DNA of 64,000 nt from Saprospirales bacterium. GTDB lineage: Bacteria; Bacteroidota; Bacteroidia; Chitinophagales; Saprospiraceae. The position numbers and the translations under genes were made by a program. The DNA lies in NCBI GenBank assembly GCA_002698985.1, contig PAAY01000059.1:1-64000 (forward strand), given 5' to 3'. Shown here in pieces: positions 1-7,439 of this stretch (position 1 is the first letter of the stretch; every line of letters begins with the position of its first letter). Under the pieces are notes generated by a model. It saw only the letters and a list, made by a program, of their open reading frames with translations. It ran no database searches and was not told the origin of the DNA.

Positions 1-223
1 AGGCGTTGAAAAACTCAAACATTTTGTATTGCATTTTTCTCCAATTTGTGTCAAAGAACGTAAAAATAACAGAACCAATCAATCCTGCCTCAAGGGGGGA
101 GGAAGCTCTACTATAATTGGCAAGAAAAGCTTTTGATGTTTCAGGAATCCCGGGGGTGGGAAAATCCTATGTGAAAATCGTTTTTAACCCGAATTAGACT
201 TTTTGCCGGTTCCTCAAATCCTT

Positions 224-275
224 CCTGCCTGCCCTGTCTGGCAGCCAGACGGGTCGGCAGACAGGAGTTCCTCAA
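224..275. repeat. Complex short inverted repeat (CCTGCCTGCC...GTCTGGC-A-GCCAGAC...GGCAGACAGG)
   Basis: Perfect inner 7-bp arms GTCTGGC/GCCAGAC and imperfect outer arms CCTGCCTGCC/GGCAGACAGG, in non-coding sequence upstream of the VOC gene. Confidence 0.55.
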
Positions 276-323
276 TTCTCCTCTTCCTCCTAAATTGCGC
301 CAGCGAACCAAAACAAAAGAATT

Positions 324-737
324 ATGCAACCCTTTCACCTTGCCTTTCCCGTTACCGACCTGGAGAAGACCTACGAATTCTACCACGGCCTGCTGGGCTG
401 CCCGGTCGGTCGCTCCTCTGACCGCTGGATCGATTTCGATTTCTGGGGCAACCAGCTGGTGGCGCACCTGGTAGATGAGCCCGGCACCGAACCCACCCAC
501 AACGAGGTGGATGGCAAACAGGTGCCCGTGAAGCATTTTGGCGCCATCCTGGAAATGGACGAGTGGGAAGCCCTGGCCGAAAAACTAAAAAACCACGGCA
601 TCGAGTTCATCATCGAGCCTTACGTCCGCTTCAAAGGTGAGCCGGGAGAGCAGGCCACCATGTTTTTTCTGGACCCCTGTGGCAATGCCATCGAGTTCAA
701 ATCCTTCCGGGATTTCGGGCAGATCTTCGCAAAATAG
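324..737 (+). CDS. VOC/glyoxalase-like dioxygenase superfamily protein
   Basis: ORF 137 aa; [26 protein letters not shown] start and [15 protein letters not shown] end typical of VOC fold. Confidence 0.85.
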   Translation: MQPFHLAFPVTDLEKTYEFYHGLLGCPVGRSSDRWIDFDFWGNQLVAHLVDEPGTEPTHNEVDGKQVPVKHFGAILEMDEWEALAEKLKNHGIEFIIEPYVRFKGEPGEQATMFFLDPCGNAIEFKSFRDFGQIFAK

Positions 738-768
738 CCTGGCAGCATTGCCCCGCCAGGGGCGAAAT

Positions 769-850
769 ACTCAATGATTGAAACATTTTACTCAATGCAC
801 TGAGTATTTTTACTCAATCAATTGAGTACTTTTACTCACCGAGTTGAGTA
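769..850. repeat. Palindromic iteron array, ACTCA-N6-TGAGT units with 22-bp period
   Basis: ACTCA at 769, 790, 812, 834; TGAGT at 801, 823, 845; three full units plus one degenerate; ends 24 bp before the ATG at 875. Confidence 0.85.
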
Positions 851-874
851 ACTATTAAGCACATCTGTTTCTCC

Positions 875-2059
875 ATGTTTAAAAGGCCCTATTTTGACGA
901 AGTGAGGAAAAGGCTGTTGGAGCCAAGGAAGTTCATTCAGGTCATCGCCGGACCACGTCAGGTAGGTAAGACCACATTGATCAATCAGGTTCTGGCCGAT
1001 CTTGAAATCCAGTCAAGTTACGTTTCAGCTGACGGTGTAGATGCTTCTGATACAATCTGGATCACTCAACAGTGGGAATCATCCAGGTTGAAGATGAAAT
1101 TATCCGGAGCTGAGGAGGCTGTTCTTGTCTTCGACGAAATTCAAAAAATTTCCAGGTGGAGTGAAGAGGTGAAAAAGCAGTGGGACCGGGATAGCAGGGA
1201 GGGCATCAAGCTCAAAATTGTCTTGTTGGGATCTTCTCAGCTATTGATGCAGGAATGCTTGACCGAATCACTGACAGGACGGTTTGAGCAGATCAGGTTA
1301 GGGCATTGGTCTTTCATTGAAGTGCACGAAGCGTTTGGCTTGTCGCCGGAACAATATATATGGTTTGGCGCCTATCCGGGCTCCATGGATTTGAAGGATG
1401 ATGAAGAGCGGTGGAAGTCTTACATCAGGGACGCCATTGTGGAAACCACCATCTTGAAAGATGTGCTGATGATGGCCCGGATAGATAAGCCAGCTCTTCT
1501 GAAACAGTTGTTTGAGTTGGCCTGCCGGTACTCCGGTCAAATCCTATCGTTCAACAAGATGCTGGGGCAAATGCAGGACGCCGGCAACACAACCACTCTT
1601 TCCTATTATCTTCAATTACTTTCTTCAGCTGGTCTCGTCACAGGCATCCAGAATTTTTCAGGTTCGGAAGTGCGCACCAGGGCATCCAGCCCCAAATTGC
1701 ATGTGATGAATACTGCATTGATGTCAGCCTTGTCCGGAAGAACGTTTATGGAAACGATTTCCGATCCAGGCACCTGGGGACGTTGGGTTGAATCTGCAAT
1801 TGGTGCCAAACTAATCAATGAGGCCCTGCAGAACCACGTCGATGTGTACTATTGGAGGCAACGGCAGCAGGAGGTGGATTTTGTTCTGAAAAAAGGCGAG
1901 AAATTGACGGCCATCGAAGTGAAAAGCGGACGGTTGGCCAGGGCAAGTGGCATGCAGGCTTTTGCCGCCCAGTATCCGAATGCTAAAGTGTTGCTTGTTG
2001 GCGAAGAGGGAATACCCTGGCAGGACTTCCTCAAAATAGAGATCGGGCAGCTGTTTTAG
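875..2059 (+). CDS. AAA ATPase with DUF4143 C-terminal (PD-(D/E)XK-like) domain
   Basis: Walker A GPRQVGKTTL, Walker B VLVFDEIQ, C-terminal EVDFVLKKGEKLTAIEVKSG. Confidence 0.92.
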   Translation: MFKRPYFDEVRKRLLEPRKFIQVIAGPRQVGKTTLINQVLADLEIQSSYVSADGVDASDTIWITQQWESSRLKMKLSGAEEAVLVFDEIQKISRWSEEVKKQWDRDSREGIKLKIVLLGSSQLLMQECLTESLTGRFEQIRLGHWSFIEVHEAFGLSPEQYIWFGAYPGSMDLKDDEERWKSYIRDAIVETTILKDVLMMARIDKPALLKQLFELACRYSGQILSFNKMLGQMQDAGNTTTLSYYLQLLSSAGLVTGIQNFSGSEVRTRASSPKLHVMNTALMSALSGRTFMETISDPGTWGRWVESAIGAKLINEALQNHVDVYYWRQRQQEVDFVLKKGEKLTAIEVKSGRLARASGMQAFAAQYPNAKVLLVGEEGIPWQDFLKIEIGQLF

Positions 2060-2076
2060 CCCTTCTCTTCCTAAAG

Positions 2077-2084
2077 TATCTTTG
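2077..2084 (+). promoter_or_regulatory. Candidate Bacteroidota -7 box TATCTTTG upstream of TonB-like gene
   Basis: Exact match to TAnnTTTG, 41 bp upstream of ATG 2125. Confidence 0.45.
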
Positions 2085-2124
2085 TCAAAACCAAACCGTA
2101 TAAACCAGCACAACCATCCCGCCC

Positions 2125-2565
2125 ATGCGCAAAGAAGCCAAAGACAAGGAGTTCATCAAAAAGCCGGTGTACAAAGGCGGCCCCAAAGCCCTGAAGAAAT
2201 TCATCGGCGAAAACCTCCGTTATCCGAAGGAAGCCCTTGAAAACAAGGTAGAAGGCACTGTTTACCTCAATTACGACATCAATTACAAAGGCGAGGTTAC
2301 CGATGCCAGGGTCATTAAAGGCATCGGCCACGGCTGCGACGAAGAAGCCGTGCGGCTGGTCAAACTGCTGAAGTACGAAGTGCCCAGAAACAGGGGAGTG
2401 CGGGTGGTGTTCCACAAAAACATCCAGATCCATTTCCGTTTGCCGAAGGTGAAGGAAAAACCCGTGCAAGTGCAATACAACTATGTGAGCAGCCCGGGAA
2501 AGACCGCTGATCAAACCGAACAAAAGAAATCTGCCACCACCTTTACCATCACTTTCAATCAATAA
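2125..2565 (+). CDS. TonB C-terminal-domain-like protein without obvious membrane anchor
   Basis: RYPKEALENKVEGTVYLNYDINYKGEVTDARVIKGIGHGCDEEAVRLVKLLKY matches the TonB_C pattern. Confidence 0.8.
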   Translation: MRKEAKDKEFIKKPVYKGGPKALKKFIGENLRYPKEALENKVEGTVYLNYDINYKGEVTDARVIKGIGHGCDEEAVRLVKLLKYEVPRNRGVRVVFHKNIQIHFRLPKVKEKPVQVQYNYVSSPGKTADQTEQKKSATTFTITFNQ

Positions 2566-2595
2566 ACCAAGTCAAAACGCTTAACCGGGATTCCT

Positions 2596-4449
2596 ATGAA
2601 AAGAACCGTACTCCTCTCCGCCTTTTCACTTTTTTCTCTTTTCCTCGCTTCGCAAAACCTGCCCGACTCCTGCCGCCTGCAGGTGGGCACCAACCTGGCC
2701 GGGCCGGTGGACTGGGGCTCAGAGTACCCCTTCGTCAACATCATGAAATACGCCCGTGAGTGGATCACCCACAACAACGCCTGGATCGGCGGCGGCCAAA
2801 ACCTCTGGGACACCGGCGTGCTGGACCAGATACCGCTCGATGAAGACGGTTATCCGCTTTACCTGCCCGTGGACTTGCCCGGACAGGAGGCCCCGCAGAT
2901 CGTGCGTACCGTATGGGCCAACACTGAAGCCCTGCCCGAAGGCACTTATGTGGTGCTCTGGGACGGCACCGGCGACCTCGACGTGTGGGGCGATGCCACC
3001 CTCATCAGCGAAAGCCCCGGCAGACTGGAATTTGAACTGCAATACAGCGGCGACCTCTTTGCACTGGAAATTTACGAATCGCAGCCCGGCGACCATGTGC
3101 GCAATATCCGGGTGCTGATGCCCGGCACCGAAAGCAGCTACCAAACCCAGCCCTGGGAGCCCAACTGGCTGCAAAAACTGGAACCCTTCAATGCCCTGCG
3201 CTTCATGGACTGGGGCTACACCAACAATTCCGACATGCGCCACTGGGACCAGCGCACCCTCCCCACCGACTACACCTGGACGCAAAAAAGCGGCGTGCCT
3301 TACGAGCAATGGATCGAACTGTGCAACCTCAAAAAAGCGGATGCCTGGATCTGCGTGCCCCACGCCGCCGATGACGAGTACGTCACCAACCTGGCCACCC
3401 TTTTCCGGGACCAGCTAGACCCCGACCTGAAAATCTATGTGGAATACTCCAACGAGGTGTGGAACTGGATCTTCGATCAGGCACATTACGGCCTGGATTC
3501 ACTGGATCAGAACCTGCCCTGGCCCGAGCGACTGGCACCCCGCATCGGGCATGTAATGCAGATCTGGACGGATGTTTTCAGCGGTCAGACCGACCGGCTG
3601 GAGCGGGTGCTGGCCGTGCAGCACGGCTGGTACGACATCGGCCGCCGCATCTTCCTGCAACTTGAAACCGAATTCATGGACCACCTCATCGATGCCATCA
3701 GCCCCGCCGCCTACATGGGCCTCGACAACGACTACATCAGTGCTAACTGGGGCACCGCCACCACCGGCCAGGAGGTGCTCGATCACGCTGCCGGATTCAC
3801 CTTCGACCCCGCCGAGTACGCCATGCAGGGCTGGTACCAGTACAGCCAGCTCGCTGCGCAAAATGGCAAGCGGCTTCTCTTTTACGAAGGGGGCCAGCAT
3901 TTCACGCCCAGCCCCTTCGGCACCGTGCAGCCCTACTGCGATGCCCTGGTGGAATGCCAGACCCTGCCCGGTATGTACGACCTCTACAACCAGCTTTTCG
4001 ATACCCTGCGCACCCTCAGCGACCAGGAAATGCTCTTCATGAATTTCTCATTCATCAGCCCCACCAACTGCCAGTACGGCTCCTGGGGCATCCTGCAAGA
4101 CCAGTTCGACGAGCAGCCACCCTACGACAATGCCCCCAAGTACCGGGCCGTGACCGAAGCCGCTGCCCTTTACCAGTCCTGCGCCCCAGCCACAGCCACC
4201 AAAGACATCCGGGCAGAAGCCCCTGTAAAAGTCTTCCCCAACCCCACCAATGACCTGCTGAACATCGAATGGTCTGGTCTGCACCCTGATGAACTCACAG
4301 TTCAGCTGTTTGACCTCACTGGAAAAGAACAGCCAAGCCCTATCTCCCACAACCAGCTGTCGCTGGCTACCCTGCCCGCCGGCATTTATTTCCTTCGGGT
4401 AAACGGCAATGGACAAACGGTGTGGGTGAAGGTGGTGAAGCGGGGGTGA
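2596..4449 (+). CDS. Secreted T9SS type A sorting-domain protein, glycoside-hydrolase/cellulose-binding-like
   Basis: N-terminal signal MKRTVLLSAFSLFSLFLAS; IYVEYSNEVWNW motif; C-terminal VFPNPTNDLLNIEW...LPAGIYFLRVNGNGQTVWVKVVK sorting domain. Confidence 0.75.
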   Translation: MKRTVLLSAFSLFSLFLASQNLPDSCRLQVGTNLAGPVDWGSEYPFVNIMKYAREWITHNNAWIGGGQNLWDTGVLDQIPLDEDGYPLYLPVDLPGQEAPQIVRTVWANTEALPEGTYVVLWDGTGDLDVWGDATLISESPGRLEFELQYSGDLFALEIYESQPGDHVRNIRVLMPGTESSYQTQPWEPNWLQKLEPFNALRFMDWGYTNNSDMRHWDQRTLPTDYTWTQKSGVPYEQWIELCNLKKADAWICVPHAADDEYVTNLATLFRDQLDPDLKIYVEYSNEVWNWIFDQAHYGLDSLDQNLPWPERLAPRIGHVMQIWTDVFSGQTDRLERVLAVQHGWYDIGRRIFLQLETEFMDHLIDAISPAAYMGLDNDYISANWGTATTGQEVLDHAAGFTFDPAEYAMQGWYQYSQLAAQNGKRLLFYEGGQHFTPSPFGTVQPYCDALVECQTLPGMYDLYNQLFDTLRTLSDQEMLFMNFSFISPTNCQYGSWGILQDQFDEQPPYDNAPKYRAVTEAAALYQSCAPATATKDIRAEAPVKVFPNPTNDLLNIEWSGLHPDELTVQLFDLTGKEQPSPISHNQLSLATLPAGIYFLRVNGNGQTVWVKVVKRG

Positions 4450-4493
4450 TGGGGTGGCTTTTGTGCAACACCTTGACCCCGTACTTTTGGCCC

Positions 4494-4979
4494 CACGCCG
4501 AAGGGCGCATGGCCAACTACCCCGTGGCCAAAAGCGGCCAGCCGGCACCGCACTGATAATCAGAGTTGGTCATCAAAGACCATCCCGAGTTCTCGGGACA
4601 GGCTCTAGGCAACGACCGCCTCTTCCTCTGCGACAAAAACGGCAACGGCCGTATAGAACTCAAAGGAGAGGATACAAACGACCCCGACTACACGGAGATC
4701 ATTCAGGAGAGCCATTACTATCCCTTTGGCCTTGAAATGCAGGGACCCTGGAATCCCACCCAGTGGGAACCGGGTAATGCCTACCGCTACAACGGCAAGG
4801 AACTCAACTCCGACCTGGGCCTGGTCTGGTACGACTATGGGGCGAGGTGGTATGATGCGGGGATAGCACGGTGGGGAGCAGTGGATCCGCTGGCGGATAA
4901 CTACTATGAACATTCAGGCTATTCATACGCAGGGAATAACCCGGTTATCAACTATGACCCAAACGGTGAGTTCATTGCA
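4494..4979 (+). pseudogene. RHS/YD-repeat core remnant, copy 1 (tip of RHS core, two in-frame stops)
   Basis: HAEGRMANYPVAKSGQPAPH**SELVIKDH..., then DKNGNGRIEL, YYPFGLEMQGPW, YRYNGKELNSDLGLVWYDYGARWYD, RWGAVDPLADNYYEHSGYSYAGNNPVINYDPNG; stops TGA TAA replace the TGG CAG of copy 2. Confidence 0.85.
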
Positions 4980-5636
4980 ACAATTATTGGTGCAATAGCC
5001 GGGGGTGTCATCAACGCTATTAGAGGTGAAAACATATGGAAGGGAGTTGCATCCGGCGCCACTGCTGGTGCAGTAATCGACCTAACAGTTGCTTCTGGAG
5101 GAACCGTAGGTGCAATTGTGTTGGCAGGAGCAGCATCTGGTGCCGCTGCAAACATAGTTGACCAAACGTGGGACATTGCCGCAGGTGATCAGCAAAAATT
5201 CCAAACAGGAGAACTTGCTATTTCAGCAGCACTTGGAGGAGCGTTAGCTGGCTTGGGCTCATGGGGTGGCAAAATGCTCCAGGGAGCATTTCGGAAGACT
5301 ACTTTTGAATTAGGCGAGACTTCATTCTCTGTCATAGATGACAATGTTGATGATGCACTTCGCCTTTCATCCAAGTATGAAAATGTTACAACCAAGAGAA
5401 GTTCCGTTCGAAATATAGCAACAGATGTCGAAAAGGATGAATTTATAGCAAACGTGAAGAAGTCAGGATATCGTGTAATACGTGAAGATGAAAAAGTGAC
5501 CATTCTTCAGAAAGAGAATGGAGGCCGTACTTATACTGTACGCAAGGACAAAAACGGTGGTTTCTCAGCAGATCTGCGAGAAAAACCCGGACAAAAAAAG
5601 CCGAATTTAAAAATCAGGCTTGGGAGAAAAGATTAA
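4566..5636 (+). CDS. RHS repeat-associated core tip with C-terminal toxin candidate (residual ORF)
   Basis: RHS core signature followed by a Gly/Ala-rich hydrophobic segment and a basic C-terminal domain SVRNIATDVEKDEFIANVKKSGYRVIREDEKVTILQKENGGRTYTVRKDKNGGFSADLR. Confidence 0.75.
   Translation: MVIKDHPEFSGQALGNDRLFLCDKNGNGRIELKGEDTNDPDYTEIIQESHYYPFGLEMQGPWNPTQWEPGNAYRYNGKELNSDLGLVWYDYGARWYDAGIARWGAVDPLADNYYEHSGYSYAGNNPVINYDPNGEFIATIIGAIAGGVINAIRGENIWKGVASGATAGAVIDLTVASGGTVGAIVLAGAASGAAANIVDQTWDIAAGDQQKFQTGELAISAALGGALAGLGSWGGKMLQGAFRKTTFELGETSFSVIDDNVDDALRLSSKYENVTTKRSSVRNIATDVEKDEFIANVKKSGYRVIREDEKVTILQKENGGRTYTVRKDKNGGFSADLREKPGQKKPNLKIRLGRKD
4584..4602. repeat. Short palindromic element CCCGAGTTCTCGGGACAGG, copy 1, inside RHS core
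   Basis: Perfect 6-bp arms CCCGAG/CTCGGG; splits the RHS IKDH/LGN-type motif. Confidence 0.75.
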
Positions 5637-5658
5637 CAAAAAACAAACTTGCTTCATC

Positions 5659-6282
5659 ATGATCAGGTTCATCAAAGGATCGAAGGAATTTGAGTATCAT
5701 CTGAAGAATTTTAAAAGGCTTTTTTCAGAAAATGAATTAAGAAGAAACCCTTTCAATGATTCCTTCAAGTGCTATCTGTTTTTCGTGTCAGATTGTATCT
5801 GGGACGAAGATACATTCAATCGCATAATAAATTTTTTGAAGCAAAGAGGGGATCAAAAGCTCTATTTTTATATATTTGATCAACACGCCAAAGAACTGCC
5901 TTCACAAACAGAAGAAAAAAATTATGTCTGGGAAGGTAATGTTGTAGAAATATTGATACTCGATATCAATGATTCGTACACCGACTATTATGAAGGTTGC
6001 GTTGGGAGAGCACAAGAAATATGTTACACATTCTATTTTTTCGCTACTTCAGATTCGCTCGACTGGGGCCTTGCAGTTGACGAACTCGATGAAATTGGTG
6101 TTGTGGGGTTTAAGGAAAAAAATGTAAAGGATTTATATCTTAGTTCCAAAACAGCAGTCGACGATGAAATTTACTACAGATCATTAGAAGAAATGAAATC
6201 TGAATATATTGAATCAGGCTACTGCCCTTTTAAACTCTTCGATGACCTTCAAATGGCCTATAGTAATGAAAGATGCCAATGA
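5659..6282 (+). CDS. Putative immunity protein for the adjacent RHS-CT toxin
   Basis: Acidic AT-rich ORF directly after the toxin; ORF track start 5620 overlaps the toxin stop, ATG at 5659 more likely; no recognised family. Confidence 0.6.
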   Translation: MIRFIKGSKEFEYHLKNFKRLFSENELRRNPFNDSFKCYLFFVSDCIWDEDTFNRIINFLKQRGDQKLYFYIFDQHAKELPSQTEEKNYVWEGNVVEILILDINDSYTDYYEGCVGRAQEICYTFYFFATSDSLDWGLAVDELDEIGVVGFKEKNVKDLYLSSKTAVDDEIYYRSLEEMKSEYIESGYCPFKLFDDLQMAYSNERCQ

Positions 6283-6360
6283 AGTTTCTGAAATTATGAC
6301 CTCAATAATCAATCACCAAGTGTTGGAAATTATTCAGAGAGGGCTAATTCTCTTACCTTT

Positions 6361-6540
6361 ATCTCCCACGCAGAAGGTCGCATGGCCTACTACCCCGTAG
6401 ATGAAAGCGGCCAGCCGGCACCACACTGGCAGTCGGAGCTGGCCATCAAAAGACAACCCCGAGTTCTCGGGACAGGTTATCGGCATCAACCGCCTCTTCC
6501 TCTGCGACAAAAACGGCAACGGCCGGGTTGAACTCAAAAC
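6361..6540 (+). pseudogene. RHS core remnant, copy 2
   Basis: HAEGRMAYYPVDESGQPAPHWQSELAIK then a frameshift into KDNPEFSGQVIGINRLFLCDKNGNGRVELK, truncated. Confidence 0.85.
6458..6476. repeat. Short palindromic element CCCGAGTTCTCGGGACAGG, copy 2, same RHS position
   Basis: Identical 19-mer to 4584-4602. Confidence 0.75.
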
Positions 6541-6552
6541 GCATTCTGGCCC

Positions 6553-6593
6553 GTACCGAATCTTTGATTCCAGCGTTCAATTCGGTACATTTG
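6553..6593 (+). promoter_or_regulatory. Promoter/operator of toxin-antitoxin pair: TTTG-N19-TACATTTG with flanking inverted repeat GTACCGAAT...ATTCGGTAC
   Basis: TTTG 6563-6566, TACATTTG 6586-6593; 9-bp perfect arms 6553-6561 and 6580-6588, the right arm overlapping the -7 box. Confidence 0.75.
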
Positions 6594-6612
6594 TAAAGTT
6601 AAAAGCTATATT

Positions 6613-6816
6613 ATGAAGCGTTTGGTGTTAAAGATCGAGGATAGGTATTTCAGATTATTGCTCAGTTTCCTTCGGACACTCGACTATGTAACCATCTTGC
6701 AACCCGAAGAACCCACCGCTGATCCCGACCGGTACGACTTCTCAGACCTCGCCGGCAAGTTGGAATGGAAAGGGGATGCATTGGTTGAACAACGCCAGTT
6801 AAGAGATGAATGGTAG
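6613..6816 (+). CDS. Putative antitoxin of PIN-domain TA module
   Basis: 67 aa, overlaps the PIN-domain gene start by 11 nt, promoter immediately upstream. Confidence 0.7.
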   Translation: MKRLVLKIEDRYFRLLLSFLRTLDYVTILQPEEPTADPDRYDFSDLAGKLEWKGDALVEQRQLRDEW

Positions 6817-7180
6817 ATTCCTTCTTGATACAAATGCCGTGATCGGTCTCCTAAGTGGGAATGCAGCGTTGTTGCAACTTCTCAAGGGAGCGAAATGGAT
6901 TGGAATTTCAGTCATCGTCGAATTGGAGTTCTTGTCATTCCCCCAACTGTCCGATTCAGATGCTAAATTATTTGCACAGTTTAAGAGCCGGGTAGAGACC
7001 ATTAGCCTGGACTCAACCAATGAAGATTTATTGCAGAATATCGTTAGGATTCGGCAAAAAAGCAAGATCAAATTACCCGATGCCATTATAGCCGCAACTG
7101 CGATGAATGAAAATGCAGCATTGGTCAGCAATGATGTGAGTTTCAATCGCATCGATCATTTGAATCTTCTGACATTTTGA
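6806..7180 (+). CDS. PIN-domain (VapC-like) toxin
   Basis: FLLDTNAVIGLLSG N-terminus, KIKLPDAIIAATA and LVSNDVSFNRIDHLNLL, typical PIN acidic positions. Confidence 0.88.
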   Translation: MNGRFLLDTNAVIGLLSGNAALLQLLKGAKWIGISVIVELEFLSFPQLSDSDAKLFAQFKSRVETISLDSTNEDLLQNIVRIRQKSKIKLPDAIIAATAMNENAALVSNDVSFNRIDHLNLLTF

Positions 7181-7218
7181 AAAATGTTGATTGCTTGTTG
7201 TACATCTCCGTTCCTGCA

Positions 7219-7316
7219 TCCCCCACTCCGAAGACCACATCACCTACTACCCCGCAGATGAAAGCGGGCAACCTGCACCATACAGGTTATCGGAGTCTAA
7301 CCGAATTTAGCGCCTG
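7219..7316 (+). pseudogene. RHS core remnant, copy 3
   Basis: HSEDHITYYPADESGQPAPY then ACAGGTTATCGG... as in copy 2, truncated. Confidence 0.75.
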
Positions 7317-7439
7317 ATACCGTTAGCCGAGTTGGGAATGGACCTGCAAGTGCTGCTTCGCTTAATACTTGCAGCAACTGGAGTGATATTGATTTCTAAA
7401 ACACTATAGACTGTCATTGTCCTCTGTAAATTTTGAATT

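Noticed and set aside
141-536. 131-aa minus-strand ORF at window start
   Set aside because: Overlaps the VOC gene antisense and translates the inverted repeat (SCLPTRLAARQGRQEG); spurious.
2719-3363. 214-aa minus-strand ORF opposite the T9SS protein gene
   Set aside because: Antisense shadow ORF of a well-supported GC-rich coding sequence; composition not protein-like for a real gene.
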